The translations under genes and the position numbers were made by a program. A stretch of 64,000 nucleotides of DNA. Origin: Ferruginibacter sp. GTDB lineage: Bacteria > Bacteroidota > Bacteroidia > Chitinophagales > Chitinophagaceae. Positions 1 through 9,022 of the stretch are shown here, piece by piece; position 1 is the first letter of the stretch; each line of letters begins with the position of its first letter. The stretch covers positions 62,001-126,000 of the forward strand of contig JABFRP010000003.1 of assembly GCA_013141115.1 (NCBI GenBank), given 5' to 3'. The notes beneath the pieces were generated by a model. The model made no database searches. It saw nothing but the letters and a program-made list of their open reading frames with translations, and was not told the origin of the DNA.

Positions 1-2
1 AA

Positions 3-875
<873 letters not shown>

Positions 876-892
876 GAGAATTAAAATATAAG

Positions 893-917
893 CCGCAACG
901 AAAGTTGCGGTTTTTTT
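893..917 (+). terminator. Rho-independent terminator of dnaK
   Basis: A perfect 7-bp stem (CCGCAAC at 893-899, GTTGCGG at 904-910) with a GAAA loop is followed by seven T residues. It lies 17 bases after the dnaK stop on the same strand. Confidence 0.9.
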
Positions 918-1047
918 GTTACAAGTAGTAAATCTTTGTTTAGCATTTGTTGCTTTCACGATTGTATATTTAACTTTATTTGGATTTTGTCGAAACTTTA
1001 GAAGTATTATAAGGGTAGGTGATTGTCTTAAACTAAATTATATTAAA

Positions 1048-1332
1048 ATGAAAATTGAAATCCCTTCACAAGATAAAAGCATAGAATTTCAATTAGATTT
1101 AAAACCTATAGCATCATTTAAACAGTCTGATTTTTTAGATTATTTATTTTTTGTAAATAAGGTAGGCGAACAATATAAAATCATTACAACTTTATTTAAA
1201 GGAAGTGATGTTAGAGAACATTTAGGAAAATATCAATTTTATGCAAGTGGTACGTTTTCTGATGTAAATTTAAAATACATCAATGAATATATTTATACCT
1301 CGATTCTACCTATAGAAGTAAACGAAGTTTAG
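1048..1332 (+). CDS. Hypothetical protein, 94 aa
   Basis: I do not recognise this protein. The frame is open further upstream to 916, but that start would lie inside the dnaK terminator T-run. The ATG at 1048 (MKIEIPSQDKSIEF), preceded by AT-rich sequence, gives a soluble, compact 94-residue protein. It has no signal peptide and no membrane segment. It is followed 17 bases later by another small ORF on the same strand, so the three ORFs at 1048-2166 may form one transcript. Base composition is clearly more AT-rich than dnaK, which fits an acquired, fast-evolving accessory gene. Confidence 0.6.
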   Translation: MKIEIPSQDKSIEFQLDLKPIASFKQSDFLDYLFFVNKVGEQYKIITTLFKGSDVREHLGKYQFYASGTFSDVNLKYINEYIYTSILPIEVNEV

Positions 1333-1349
1333 ATAACACGCTTTTCAAC

Positions 1350-1538
1350 ATGAAGATAAAAGCTAACGATTCGTTAGAAAGCAAATTAGATCGTTCAATA
1401 AATAAAATTTTACAGATGAATCAATTTGGAGAGAATCCGTATGATATGCTCCCTTTTTATTATTGGGAGAGAAAATTGCTCGAAAAGGCTGAAAATATTT
1501 ATAACAATGAAATTTTACACAAAAAAAATAGTAAATGA
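1350..1538 (+). CDS. Hypothetical small protein, 62 aa
   Basis: Unrecognised. The protein starts MKIKANDSLESKLDRSIN and is rich in Lys, Glu and Asn, with amphipathic helical character and no signal peptide. It overlaps the 5' end of the next ORF by about 30 bases, a common sign of translational coupling. A Leu/Lys-rich helix and small size would suit a regulator or a binding partner, but nothing in the sequence proves a role. It is real only if the overlapping downstream gene starts at 1507. Confidence 0.45.
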   Translation: MKIKANDSLESKLDRSINKILQMNQFGENPYDMLPFYYWERKLLEKAENIYNNEILHKKNSK

Positions 1539-2166
1539 ATTATTAAATGAAATTTTTGAAATAAATAATGAAATCACAGAAAAATATGGGATTAGCAACA
1601 TTGATTTCTATGCAAACAAAATCAATTTCTGTTCAAAACATATTGGAGCTACTTATAGTTCACCAACAGAATTAAAAGACTACTGGATAAAGTATTTATT
1701 TTATTACCCTGATATTTGTATTGATAAAAGTAAAGCACTTACTCGTATAATCGAATCGTTTTTAGGACTAGACTTATTTGGTAACTATTTAATGAAGTAC
1801 AATTCTTGCGATTTTGACGAGGCAGGAAAATTTATTATGACTTATCCTGAAGATGAATTTAGTGAATTGTCGATAACTGTTCCCACAAGCTTGGATGTAA
1901 ATACTATAAAATTTGCTATTATGGTTATTGAAAAAATCACTACTTCAAGAATAAAAAACATTTATCTCTGGCATTTTACGCATCAATTAGCTGATAGTTC
2001 TATACTCTCTGAAGTAAAAATTAGTGTAAGTAAAATTAACTTAAATCAGCCTTTCATTTCTGCAAAACAATTCATTTCGGAGCAATTCTCTAATCAAAAA
2101 AAATGGTATCTAGAAATTCCAGAGTTTAATAGATATGTACAAGATATTGAATCCAAAAACTTATAA
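1507..2166 (+). CDS. Hypothetical protein, 219 aa
   Basis: The open frame begins at 1426, but the ATG at 1507 (MKFYTKKIVNELLNEIFEIN) avoids a long overlap with the preceding ORF and gives a natural N-terminus. The product is a soluble acidic protein with many Asn, Ile and Lys residues, no signal peptide and no membrane helix. No catalytic motif could be recognised. It is the last gene of the AT-rich trio after dnaK and is followed by a repeat element. Confidence 0.6.
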   Translation: MKFYTKKIVNELLNEIFEINNEITEKYGISNIDFYANKINFCSKHIGATYSSPTELKDYWIKYLFYYPDICIDKSKALTRIIESFLGLDLFGNYLMKYNSCDFDEAGKFIMTYPEDEFSELSITVPTSLDVNTIKFAIMVIEKITTSRIKNIYLWHFTHQLADSSILSEVKISVSKINLNQPFISAKQFISEQFSNQKKWYLEIPEFNRYVQDIESKNL

Positions 2167-2181
2167 ACGATATTAACTCTT

Positions 2182-2300
2182 TGCCTGTGCAGGTATCCGC
2201 TTCAATCTCTTAGTCTTCGTTGGTATCTCGAAGCCCACCGCAACGCCGTTGTTAGTATGCAGGGTTAGGTAAAGTGCGTAAGCCTACCAACAACACATCG
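2182..2300. repeat. Dispersed GTTGTTGG-type palindromic repeat
   Basis: Near-inverted arms GTTGTTAGTA (2248-2257) and TACCAACAAC (2285-2294) with one mismatch flank a spacer containing AGTGCGTAAGC. A closely similar copy, with perfect arms and the same spacer motif, is at 2950-2996. The rest of the gap 2167-2455 shows no gene. Confidence 0.7.
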
Positions 2301-2455
2301 TACTGCCACAAAACACAAATTTCCTAATAACGTATAAATTAGTTATAACCATTGCAACAATATGTGGTAATTTTTGAAATCTCTAATTTTAAAAGATGGA
2401 TGCACTTTTAGAATATGTTATTTTGATAGACGTCAATTGCTCTTTTGCAAGATTG

Positions 2456-2818
2456 TTAATTACACTTAAGTGGATTGTATATCCATGTGTTTCTTTCCTT
2501 GGATAGCAGATAAACTATCACTGGTTTACCAACTGCATGAGGTGTTTTTTCAGCTTGCTTTTCAATAGCATATTTTAAGCCCTCTGGATAAGATATATTT
2601 TTAGGCAACTTGTCTGTAGTAATAATCCTTTTTGCTTCTTCGCTGTGCCCAAAATACATTGTATGAGGCATATCGGTTGGATCGGGGATTGTATCACAGA
2701 TAATTGTATCCTTAAGCATAACAGGCTCATCAACTTTGCTAGTAATTTGAATGCTACTAATAATTACTTTTGTAGTTTTTTTCTCAATTGTGTAAAATAT
2801 AGTTGTAAACAACCGCAT
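2456..2818 (-). CDS. Hypothetical protein, 120 aa
   Basis: An isolated reading frame starting MRLFTTIFYTIEKKTTKVII and ending at a stop near 2456. It contains a SYPEGLKYAIEKQAEKTP segment vaguely reminiscent of proteins with TonB-C-like folds (PEGxxxL...), but this is too weak to name. The first 20 residues are hydrophobic enough to be a signal anchor. It lies between repeats with no operon partner. It may be a degraded or partial gene. Confidence 0.4.
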   Translation of the reverse strand: MRLFTTIFYTIEKKTTKVIISSIQITSKVDEPVMLKDTIICDTIPDPTDMPHTMYFGHSEEAKRIITTDKLPKNISYPEGLKYAIEKQAEKTPHAVGKPVIVYLLSKERNTWIYNPLKCN

Positions 2819-2856
2819 TTTGTTGTTTGTATAATCATCTTCATATATTCCTAAAT

Positions 2857-2944
2857 CTTCCGCCGCCGCTGGTTTTTAATTAGCGGTTTATCCAGTTTAT
2901 AAGTAGAGAATAAAATCATTTGGCAACAAGTTTTTATCATCCCT
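2857..2944. repeat. 88-bp repeat, copy 1
   Basis: By direct reading this stretch is identical over 88 bases to 4019-4106. It starts CTTCCGCCGCCGCTGG and ends TTTTTATCATCCCT. No reading frame of interest is conserved in it. The flanking bases differ. Confidence 0.9.
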
Positions 2945-3055
2945 TCGCCGTTGTTGGTATGCAGTGCTGGGGCAAGTGCGTAAGCGTACCAACAACATAG
3001 CCCGAAGCCCACAGTCCGCCGCCTCTGGTTTTTAACCAACGACGTACTACTCCGA
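2945..3055. repeat. Dispersed GTTGTTGG / TAACCAACGACGTA repeat
   Basis: Perfect 10-bp inverted arms GTTGTTGGTA (2950-2959) and TACCAACAAC (2987-2996) are followed by TCTGGTTTTTAACCAACGAC (starting near 3024). The second motif recurs near 6245, 7153 and 9719. The block sits between the 88-bp repeat and another set of palindromes. Confidence 0.75.
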
Positions 3056-3124
3056 TGAACAAAAAGCCACATGCAATTGCACGTAAATAATTTGCTTTTA
3101 TCGAAGCCTTCAATTTTTAATGTC

Positions 3125-3220
3125 ACCCTTTCAGGGTTAATTGTTTTTGCATTCTTATTTTACTATAGTAATGCCAGCCTTTCAGGCTTGGCGTTTTATA
3201 ATCCCAACGGGCTGGCATTA
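3125..3220. repeat. Small 5-3-5 palindromes and an 11-bp inverted repeat
   Basis: ACCCT-TTC-AGGGT (3125-3137) and AGCCT-TTC-AGGCT (3176-3188) are two 13-base palindromes with different arms but the same centre. TAATGCCAGCC (3169-3179) and GGCTGGCATTA (3210-3220) form a larger hairpin enclosing the second one. The remainder of the 2819-3425 gap holds no convincing gene. Confidence 0.65.
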
Positions 3221-3425
3221 ATATAGCCTTAAAAATAAGTTTAAGGTCAATCCTGACGGGGGCATTTTTCATCGACGCAGTTATTCCTCTTCAATTTAGC
3301 CGTAGCTTGGGTTTAAACCAACGAGGTATCAATTATTTTCTTCTGTCTCAATTTGTAAAAAACGAGAAGCAATTTAATTTATAGCGATTTTAATATACCT
3401 TCATTGCAAAAATAATTCACCCGGT

Positions 3426-3947
3426 ATGATAACAAAAGATGAGTTTATTATTCCTCAAAAATTAAGCCTTTGGGATTTTTACAGAACATCTTTATATGTT
3501 ACTTTAAGAAGTAAAAGATTAAGCTGGCTTTATTATTTTGTTACAGGCGTTGGTGTTTTAAACCTGTTTGTAAACATTGCGGCAAGTGCAAAAGCTGCTG
3601 GCCCAATATGGATATTGGTATTACAAAGCCTGTTGCCTTTATTGGTGCTGATGTTATTCTTATTTGGAGGCACTTTTATTATTTGTGTTGTAATAAAATT
3701 GCTTAAGCCTGGTATTTTTAATAACATGACCTACCAGTTTACACACTGGGGCCTATACAAAAAAAGCGATATTGTTGATTATTCCATTCCATGGAGAAAC
3801 ATTGTAAAAGTAAAAGAGACAAGATCTTTTATATACCTGTATTTTTCAAAAGACGACGCTCATGTAATTCAGAAAAAAATGTTCAGGCACGTTGATGAGT
3901 TACAAAGCTTTAAAATTTTTATGAAGGCTTGTGTTAACCAAAAATGA
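3426..3947 (+). CDS. YcxB-like membrane protein
   Basis: The protein is 173 residues long. It has a cytosolic N-terminus, two membrane helices at about residues 33-60 and 66-92, and a C-terminal beta-rich domain. That domain contains SIPWRNIVKVKETRSFIYLYFSKDDAHVIQKKMF, matching the pattern of the YcxB-like C-terminal domain (a W-I-K-ET-FYLYF stretch followed by a basic I-x-K-x-x-F). The family is membrane-associated with no well-defined function. The start ATG at 3426 follows an AT-rich region and gives MITKDEFIIPQKLSL. It is a stand-alone gene between repeat blocks. Confidence 0.75.
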   Translation: MITKDEFIIPQKLSLWDFYRTSLYVTLRSKRLSWLYYFVTGVGVLNLFVNIAASAKAAGPIWILVLQSLLPLLVLMLFLFGGTFIICVVIKLLKPGIFNNMTYQFTHWGLYKKSDIVDYSIPWRNIVKVKETRSFIYLYFSKDDAHVIQKKMFRHVDELQSFKIFMKACVNQK

Positions 3948-4018
3948 TCAGAGCATATTGGAAAATAACGTATGCCTAACAACACTTGCCGAAGCCGCTT
4001 TAGCAAAATCAGTAAACC

Positions 4019-4106
4019 CTTCCGCCGCCGCTGGTTTTTAATTAGCGGTTTATCCAGTTTATAAGTAGAGAATAAAATCATTTGGCAACAAGTTTTTATC
4101 ATCCCT
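4019..4106. repeat. 88-bp repeat, copy 2
   Basis: Identical over 88 bases to 2857-2944, in the same orientation and about 1.16 kb downstream. The two copies flank the gene at 3426-3947. Confidence 0.9.
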
Positions 4107-4171
4107 GTTTTATATATATCTTTAATTAAGGTAACAGGTAGATTGTAAATAAATTAAACCAAACCCTAGAA

Positions 4172-4942
4172 ATGAATATCTCCTTAAAATTTTTAGTAGC
4201 AATTATACTATGCGCTTTACTTAGCCAATCATGCAAAAAAAGTGAAGACACTTTAGTTAACACCAACACATCGAAAGTTAAAACTTATATTGAGCAGGTA
4301 ACTAACTTTTCAAATACAGTGAGCGATACTTTCCATGTGTCGTACGACAATACCGACAGGATAGTAAGTTTAATATCACTATCATCGGGCTATCAATTTC
4401 TTTACACCTATAATGGCACTTCGGGTTATGTTATGGAACTAAAAAAAGGGACTCACTTAAATATATACCTGGTGAATTTTCTCAATAGTAGTTTACTAAT
4501 AGACAGTAGCTTTCAATATAATGACACTAAAGATTCCACAACAATGAAATTTATTTATAATGCCAGTAAACAGGTTGTAGAACAAAAAACATATTCTTAT
4601 TCGCTTTCAAAGGGAATAGCATTGAGCAGAAGAGATACTTTTACATACAATACAGAAGGGAACGTTTTAACTCACACGGAATTGGGCGTAAATGGCACAA
4701 CTAATTATACTGAAACTTACACCTACACCAACTTTGCTGGCAGTAATTTTGGTTATGGAACTCCTTATGCTCCGTCTATGTACAAAAAGTTACCAGCCAC
4801 TATTTCAATTTATTATCCAGGGTCTAATCAAACCGTGGTTTCTAATTTTACTTATGTGTTTGATAGCAGTAACCGACTTATAAAGTCAACTCAAATTAAT
4901 TCGGCAGGCAATTCTTTAGTGAAGCAACTTGAGTATTATTGA
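4172..4942 (+). CDS. Lipoprotein with YD/RHS-like repeats
   Basis: 256 residues with a signal peptide and lipobox LLSQSC followed by KKSED, so the product is probably lipid-anchored in the envelope. The mature part repeats short motifs such as FHVSYDNTDRIVSL, FTYNTEGNVLTHTE and YVFDSSNRLIKST. This is the Y-x-x-x-G/N-R-I/L pattern of RHS/YD-like or DUF4595-type Bacteroidota surface lipoproteins. These repeats form beta-strand arrays; no enzyme motif is present. There is no operon partner. The role is unknown. Confidence 0.75.
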   Translation: MNISLKFLVAIILCALLSQSCKKSEDTLVNTNTSKVKTYIEQVTNFSNTVSDTFHVSYDNTDRIVSLISLSSGYQFLYTYNGTSGYVMELKKGTHLNIYLVNFLNSSLLIDSSFQYNDTKDSTTMKFIYNASKQVVEQKTYSYSLSKGIALSRRDTFTYNTEGNVLTHTELGVNGTTNYTETYTYTNFAGSNFGYGTPYAPSMYKKLPATISIYYPGSNQTVVSNFTYVFDSSNRLIKSTQINSAGNSLVKQLEYY

Positions 4943-5224
4943 AGTAATAAGTTTTTCATTCCTTCCGCTGCTTTCCCCAACTGGCCTGTGTTGCGGATCA
5001 CTTGATGCCTTCTGATTCTTCCGAACTGCGTCCGGAAGTTGAAAACGAATGTTGAATGTTTTCTCTACTCTCCGGACGTGTGCTCTCCGCAGTTTAATTT
5101 TTAGCCAATGCAAATAAAGGTTGCTGCGCCAGAAAAGTTATTTTATCATTTTAAAAGAACATAGTATTTTTATTTCAATGTGCTGCTTTATTTTAAACAT
5201 GTACGGGCATCACAGCTTTAAATT

Positions 5225-6124
5225 ATGAGTTCAGAAATTGACATAGATATTGTACGGGGGTATTATCGTAGAATGTCCGACCAGGAAATAATGGTTGTAC
5301 TTACAACAGATGCAAAAGGGTTAACGCCTGAAGCATTACAGGTTGTAAAGGAGGAAATAGAACGGCGCAAGCTTAAGCCGGAAATAGCTGAAATACTGGA
5401 AACGCAGCAGCAAACTGGTGAAGAAGCATTTAAAGTATATGATCCTGAAGGATGCCCGGTAGAAGAAGCCGAACGATTATGGCTGGAGCATTCTTTTTTG
5501 TACCTGTTGGAAATTTTTGGAAGAACTACTACCAAAAATAAGAGGGTACTAGTGCCTGACAGTAATCATTTTCCTGTAGTGTATGATGGCAGTGAGCGAT
5601 CTGCTTATGAAACGCTTAAAATAGTGGCACAGCAAATGGAAGTGCCTTTTAATTCAATTAAACTCGATTTTTACGATGAGGACCTGCAATATATTACTGA
5701 TGGCAATCCTGCAGGCCTTTATTGGGGTAAACACGAAAATAATATTTTCGAAATTTCTCTGGCACGAACTATACTGAAGGAACCTGAAGAAATAGTTGGC
5801 ACATTGGCCCATGAAATAGCGCATGTAAAATTATTAGGAGAAAACAGGATGGAGGAAAATGATGAAAAAATAACCGATCTGGCCACCATGTTTTTTGGTC
5901 TGGGTATTTTTAACGCTAATGCTGCATTGAAGACTTTTAATCATGGATGGAGCACTGCTGGTTATTTAACACAGATGGAATGGGGGTATGCTTTTGCCTT
6001 ATTTGCAAATTTTAGAAAAGAAACAGCAGCACCCTGGCTAGATTATTTATGTACTAATGTTAAAGCGGATTACAGACAATCCCAACTTTTTATTTCTAGT
6101 AATGGATTAAATATTTTTGAATGA
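5225..6124 (+). CDS. Putative HExxH metallopeptidase-like protein
   Basis: 299 residues, cytosolic, with no signal peptide. The N-terminus (to about residue 60) is helical and acidic and includes DQEIMVVLTTDAKGLTPEALQVVKEEIERR, a segment seen in proteins that sense or scaffold. The C-terminal half carries a zinc-binding HEIAH at residues 196-200, followed by EENDEKITDLATMFFG, which could supply the third ligand as in gluzincins. A peptidase role is inferred from these motifs only. The ATG at 5225 is the first in frame and gives a clean N-terminus. No neighbour explains its job. Confidence 0.65.
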   Translation: MSSEIDIDIVRGYYRRMSDQEIMVVLTTDAKGLTPEALQVVKEEIERRKLKPEIAEILETQQQTGEEAFKVYDPEGCPVEEAERLWLEHSFLYLLEIFGRTTTKNKRVLVPDSNHFPVVYDGSERSAYETLKIVAQQMEVPFNSIKLDFYDEDLQYITDGNPAGLYWGKHENNIFEISLARTILKEPEEIVGTLAHEIAHVKLLGENRMEENDEKITDLATMFFGLGIFNANAALKTFNHGWSTAGYLTQMEWGYAFALFANFRKETAAPWLDYLCTNVKADYRQSQLFISSNGLNIFE

Positions 6125-6132
6125 ATCTTCGC

Positions 6133-6275
6133 CGTTGTTGGGTCTTATTGCCCAACAACGAATAGCCGCCCCACTGGCGCCGGTGGTCTCCCAAAGGAAG
6201 CTCACTTCGCCGCCGCAGGTACTCCGCTCCAATCTCCGCCGTCGTCTGGTTTTCAACCAACGACGTATTCAAAAA
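6133..6275. repeat. Dispersed GTTGTTGG / CCAACGACGTATT repeat
   Basis: Perfect arms CGTTGTTGGG (6133-6142) and CCCAACAACG (6151-6160) with an 8-base loop form a stable hairpin just after the preceding gene. Near 6245 there is TCTGGTTTTCAACCAACGAC followed by GTATT, the same second motif as at 3024, 7153 and 9719. Confidence 0.75.
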
Positions 6276-6329
6276 TTCTCCCTTCATTTTATAATAAAAA
6301 AAAGTAAATTCGTATAAAATAAACAGGGT

Positions 6330-6551
6330 GTGACAGCAGTAGCCGTACGTAAAAAATGGCATGCATTTATCGATTCTTTAGAAGAAAAAAAGGCGTTAAC
6401 AATTTATACATTATTTGAAGACGAGATAGAACAGGGCGAACGCATTAATGTAACACAATACAACCAGGAGCTTGCCGAAGCAGAAGCCGAATATGAGAAA
6501 GGAGAATTTGTAACCCATGAAGCAATGGTAAAGCAAATGAAGAAATGGTAA
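6330..6551 (+). CDS. Antitoxin-like protein, copy 1
   Basis: 73 residues from a GTG start; the N-terminus MTAVAVRKKW aligns with MTTVAIRQKL of the ATG-started neighbour. The two proteins align over their whole length, sharing the blocks LxEDxxxxGERIxxTQYNxE and a terminal KKW. The size, the helical acidic composition and the position before a RelE/ParE-type toxin indicate an antitoxin that binds the toxin with its C-terminal half. It ends 40 bases before copy 2. It could be a second antitoxin for the same toxin, or an orphan that lost its own toxin. The antitoxin family is inferred from context. Confidence 0.65.
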   Translation: MTAVAVRKKWHAFIDSLEEKKALTIYTLFEDEIEQGERINVTQYNQELAEAEAEYEKGEFVTHEAMVKQMKKW

Positions 6552-6591
6552 AAAACGAAACAAACTAATTTGAGTATTAAATTAAAATATT

Positions 6592-6813
6592 ATGACAACA
6601 GTAGCCATTCGCCAAAAATTAGTTGACTACATGAAAGTGGCAGACGATAAAAAAATAAAAGCGATGTATGCACTTTTAGAAGACGATATGAAGCACGGCG
6701 AACGCATAAGTATTACCCAGTACAATAAAGAAATTGATGCGGCTATGGAAGAAGTAAAGCGTGGAGAGGTATATAGCCACGAGCAAGTAGTTAAGCTGTC
6801 AAAAAAGTGGTAA
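6592..6813 (+). CDS. Antitoxin-like protein, copy 2
   Basis: 73 residues, start ATG at 6592. It is paralogous to the ORF just upstream. Its stop codon overlaps the toxin ATG (TAATG), the usual tight coupling of antitoxin and toxin genes. It is probably the cognate antitoxin: it should neutralise the toxin and may repress the operon, although no clear DNA-binding motif is visible. The protein is rich in Glu, Asp and Lys with long helices. Confidence 0.75.
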   Translation: MTTVAIRQKLVDYMKVADDKKIKAMYALLEDDMKHGERISITQYNKEIDAAMEEVKRGEVYSHEQVVKLSKKW

Positions 6814-7112
6814 TGCAAAAAAGAAAAGTAACCTGGACCAAGCAGGCTTTTAAACAATTTAATGCCGCTATTAAATTTATTAGAAAAGAATCTGATCAAA
6901 ATGCAGATAAGGTAAAAGCAACGCTTCTTGATAAAATTAATGATTTGTCAGATGATAGAATAACTCACCGTGCAGACCCGTACAAAAAGAGTAATGACGG
7001 GAATTATTTGTATTTCGAATTACTGCATTATCGTGTTGTTTATTACAGAACGCCTCAGGAAGTATTTATTATCCGTCTTCGCCATACCAGTATGGAACCT
7101 AAAAAATATTAG
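6813..7112 (+). CDS. RelE/ParE-type toxin
   Basis: 99 residues starting MQKRKVTWTKQAFKQFNAAI. It shows the RelE/ParE pattern: an N-terminal V-x-W-T-x-x-A strand and helix, a central helix, then DPYKKSNDGNYLYFELLHYRVVYYRTPQEVFIIRLRHT, where the basic and aromatic residues of the toxin sheet sit. Family members cut mRNA on the ribosome (RelE) or poison gyrase (ParE); the sequence alone does not decide which. The ATG at 6813 overlaps the antitoxin stop. A GTG at 6807 would add two residues and is less likely. Confidence 0.8.
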   Translation: MQKRKVTWTKQAFKQFNAAIKFIRKESDQNADKVKATLLDKINDLSDDRITHRADPYKKSNDGNYLYFELLHYRVVYYRTPQEVFIIRLRHTSMEPKKY

Positions 7113-7502
7113 CAAAGCTTAGCCGCCACAGGTATCTCCCCAGTCTTCGCTGTCTGGTTTTTAACCCACGACGTATTACTCCAACAATAACGCTGCATTT
7201 TTAAAAAATTGAATAAAGAAAATTTCATGCAAATTTTTTAAAAAACTGCTTATTGATTTAAACAGCGTACAGCCACACCAAACAAAATCCAATCAACGTA
7301 TTAAATTAGTTACACCCTTTACCTCTATTGCAGCAGGGCAACTGCATTGTGTTGAAACCCAACTACAGCATCTGTAGAGTATTTTCTAAACTAATATAGA
7401 AGAGAGCGTAAAATATTTAAAGGCTTTTGAAATGTCTTTTATCGATGCAATTTTTTTTTAAAAAACCTGTTTCCATTGTAACGATTTTTAAAACCATAAT
7501 TT
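7113..7502. other. Gene-free gap with one dispersed repeat
   Basis: Bases 7141-7182 carry the TCTGGTTTTTAACCCACGAC + GTATTACTCC repeat, with GCCGCCACAGGTATCTCC just before it. From about 7190 to 7502 the DNA is AT-rich, with no recognisable gene or hairpin. It should contain the promoter of the gene at 7503. Confidence 0.6.
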
Positions 7503-8891
7503 ATGATTAACCCCTTACCTAAAAAAGGTATGCGCAGGCATTGGCGCCGGAATTTGTTTGCAGCTAATATGCTTCTTCCGGTATTATTTTTTTTAAGCAC
7601 CGTTACTGTAAAGGGGCAAACGATTAACCCGGGAGATTTTGCCGTTGTTGGCTTCAATACTTCTTTTAATATTAATACTACATCACCTATCGGACCCGAT
7701 GAATTTGCCATCGTGGCATTAGCCAGCATACCTTCGGGTGCTGCTTTTAAAATAGCCGATAGGGGATGGAACGGTTCGGCAATGATTACGGCCAATACCG
7801 GCGATGGTGTTATGAGCTGGACAACTACCGCAATTATTCCTGCAGGTACTGTTTTTAAAATAACGGTTACTGCCGGTACCACGCCGTCTTTAACTATTAG
7901 TCCGGCAATTTATGGCACACCCGTTATAACTGCAGGTTGGACCAGTATTTCATTACTTGGTGCCAATGCCAACGTAGGCGACCAGGTTATCATCTACCAG
8001 GGTAATGATGTTAATCCTTCTAATTTTGTGTATGGTTTAAATACAAGCAATAGTACTATAACGGCTGCTGGTAACTGGCAGGTTGGTTCCACATCTGCAA
8101 GAGATAGTGATCTGCCAACAGGCTTAACTAACAACGCTGCATTAGATGGTACGGTTGCAGCAACGGCTGTTGCATTCACCAACAATGCCGCCGGTTTTTT
8201 TGCCAATAACTTTGTTTATGTGGGTACCAGAACGGGTAGTAAAACAACATTGTTAAGTGCAATAGCTACACGTGCCAACTGGATTTATACCACCACATTA
8301 GCCACTACTTACGATCTAAATATAGGAGGTACTAATTTTCCAGGTGCTAATCCTGTATTTTCATTAGGTGTGCTTGCCGTAAACCAGCTTAGTTTCAGCG
8401 GTAGCAGTACTGCTGCCGGTAATGTGCTGGAGTGGCGCAATAAAGGCGAGACTGATTTGTTTCAGTATATAGTGGAAACAAGTATTGATGGCATATCTTT
8501 TACAGCGATAGATTCGGTACGGGCAACAGGTGCAATAGAATATATATTAGCTGTGCCGGGGCCATTGCAGCAACGCAGCTATTATCGTTTAAAAATGCAA
8601 GACCGTGATGGCAGTTTTACCTTTAGTAATAGTATTCTTTTAACGGTGAAAGATAATAGTATGCAACTGCAGGCATATCCCAACCCGGTAACTGATGTGT
8701 TGAATATTTTAAGCCCGGCAAAAATACTTCGTATATTGATTGCAGATATTAATGGTCGCCAGCTGGCTGATGAAAATGGTAGTGGTACATTTATGCAAAA
8801 AATAAATGTACAGCGCCTGAAACAGGGTGCCTATATGGTTACTGTACATACAGACGCTGATACCAATACCTTTAAAGTAATAAAGCAATAA
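7503..8891 (+). CDS. Secreted protein with T9SS C-terminal sorting domain
   Basis: 462 residues. It has a basic N-terminus and a hydrophobic signal core (LLPVLFFLSTVTVKGQ), so cleavage is likely near residue 39. The body is Thr/Ala/Gly-rich and beta-stranded with a lamin-tail/adhesin-like look (FAVVGFNTS...DEFAIVALASIPSGAAFKIADRGWNG). At the C-terminus MQLQAYPNPVTDVLNI begins a type A sorting domain of the type IX secretion system and ends in FKVIKQ. Such proteins are exported and attached to, or released from, the cell surface. The cargo function is unknown. The second ATG at 7530 is also possible. It is a single gene. Confidence 0.85.
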   Translation: MINPLPKKGMRRHWRRNLFAANMLLPVLFFLSTVTVKGQTINPGDFAVVGFNTSFNINTTSPIGPDEFAIVALASIPSGAAFKIADRGWNGSAMITANTGDGVMSWTTTAIIPAGTVFKITVTAGTTPSLTISPAIYGTPVITAGWTSISLLGANANVGDQVIIYQGNDVNPSNFVYGLNTSNSTITAAGNWQVGSTSARDSDLPTGLTNNAALDGTVAATAVAFTNNAAGFFANNFVYVGTRTGSKTTLLSAIATRANWIYTTTLATTYDLNIGGTNFPGANPVFSLGVLAVNQLSFSGSSTAAGNVLEWRNKGETDLFQYIVETSIDGISFTAIDSVRATGAIEYILAVPGPLQQRSYYRLKMQDRDGSFTFSNSILLTVKDNSMQLQAYPNPVTDVLNILSPAKILRILIADINGRQLADENGSGTFMQKINVQRLKQGAYMVTVHTDADTNTFKVIKQ

Positions 8892-9022
8892 TATTATTAG
8901 GTTGGCGCATTTAATGATAATAAAGCAAACAGCAAGTACAGTAGTTGTTACAGCAGAAAGCTAAAAAGCTGTCATTAAAAACCTTAGCCGTAGGTATGCA
9001 GGGGGCAGGTAAAATCGGGTAT

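Noticed and set aside
2851..3126. 91-residue minus-strand frame containing repeat-derived residues
   Set aside because: It is made from the 88-bp repeat and the TAACCAACGAC repeat. A similar frame at 3869-4102 comes from the second repeat copy, so it is repeat translation and not a gene.
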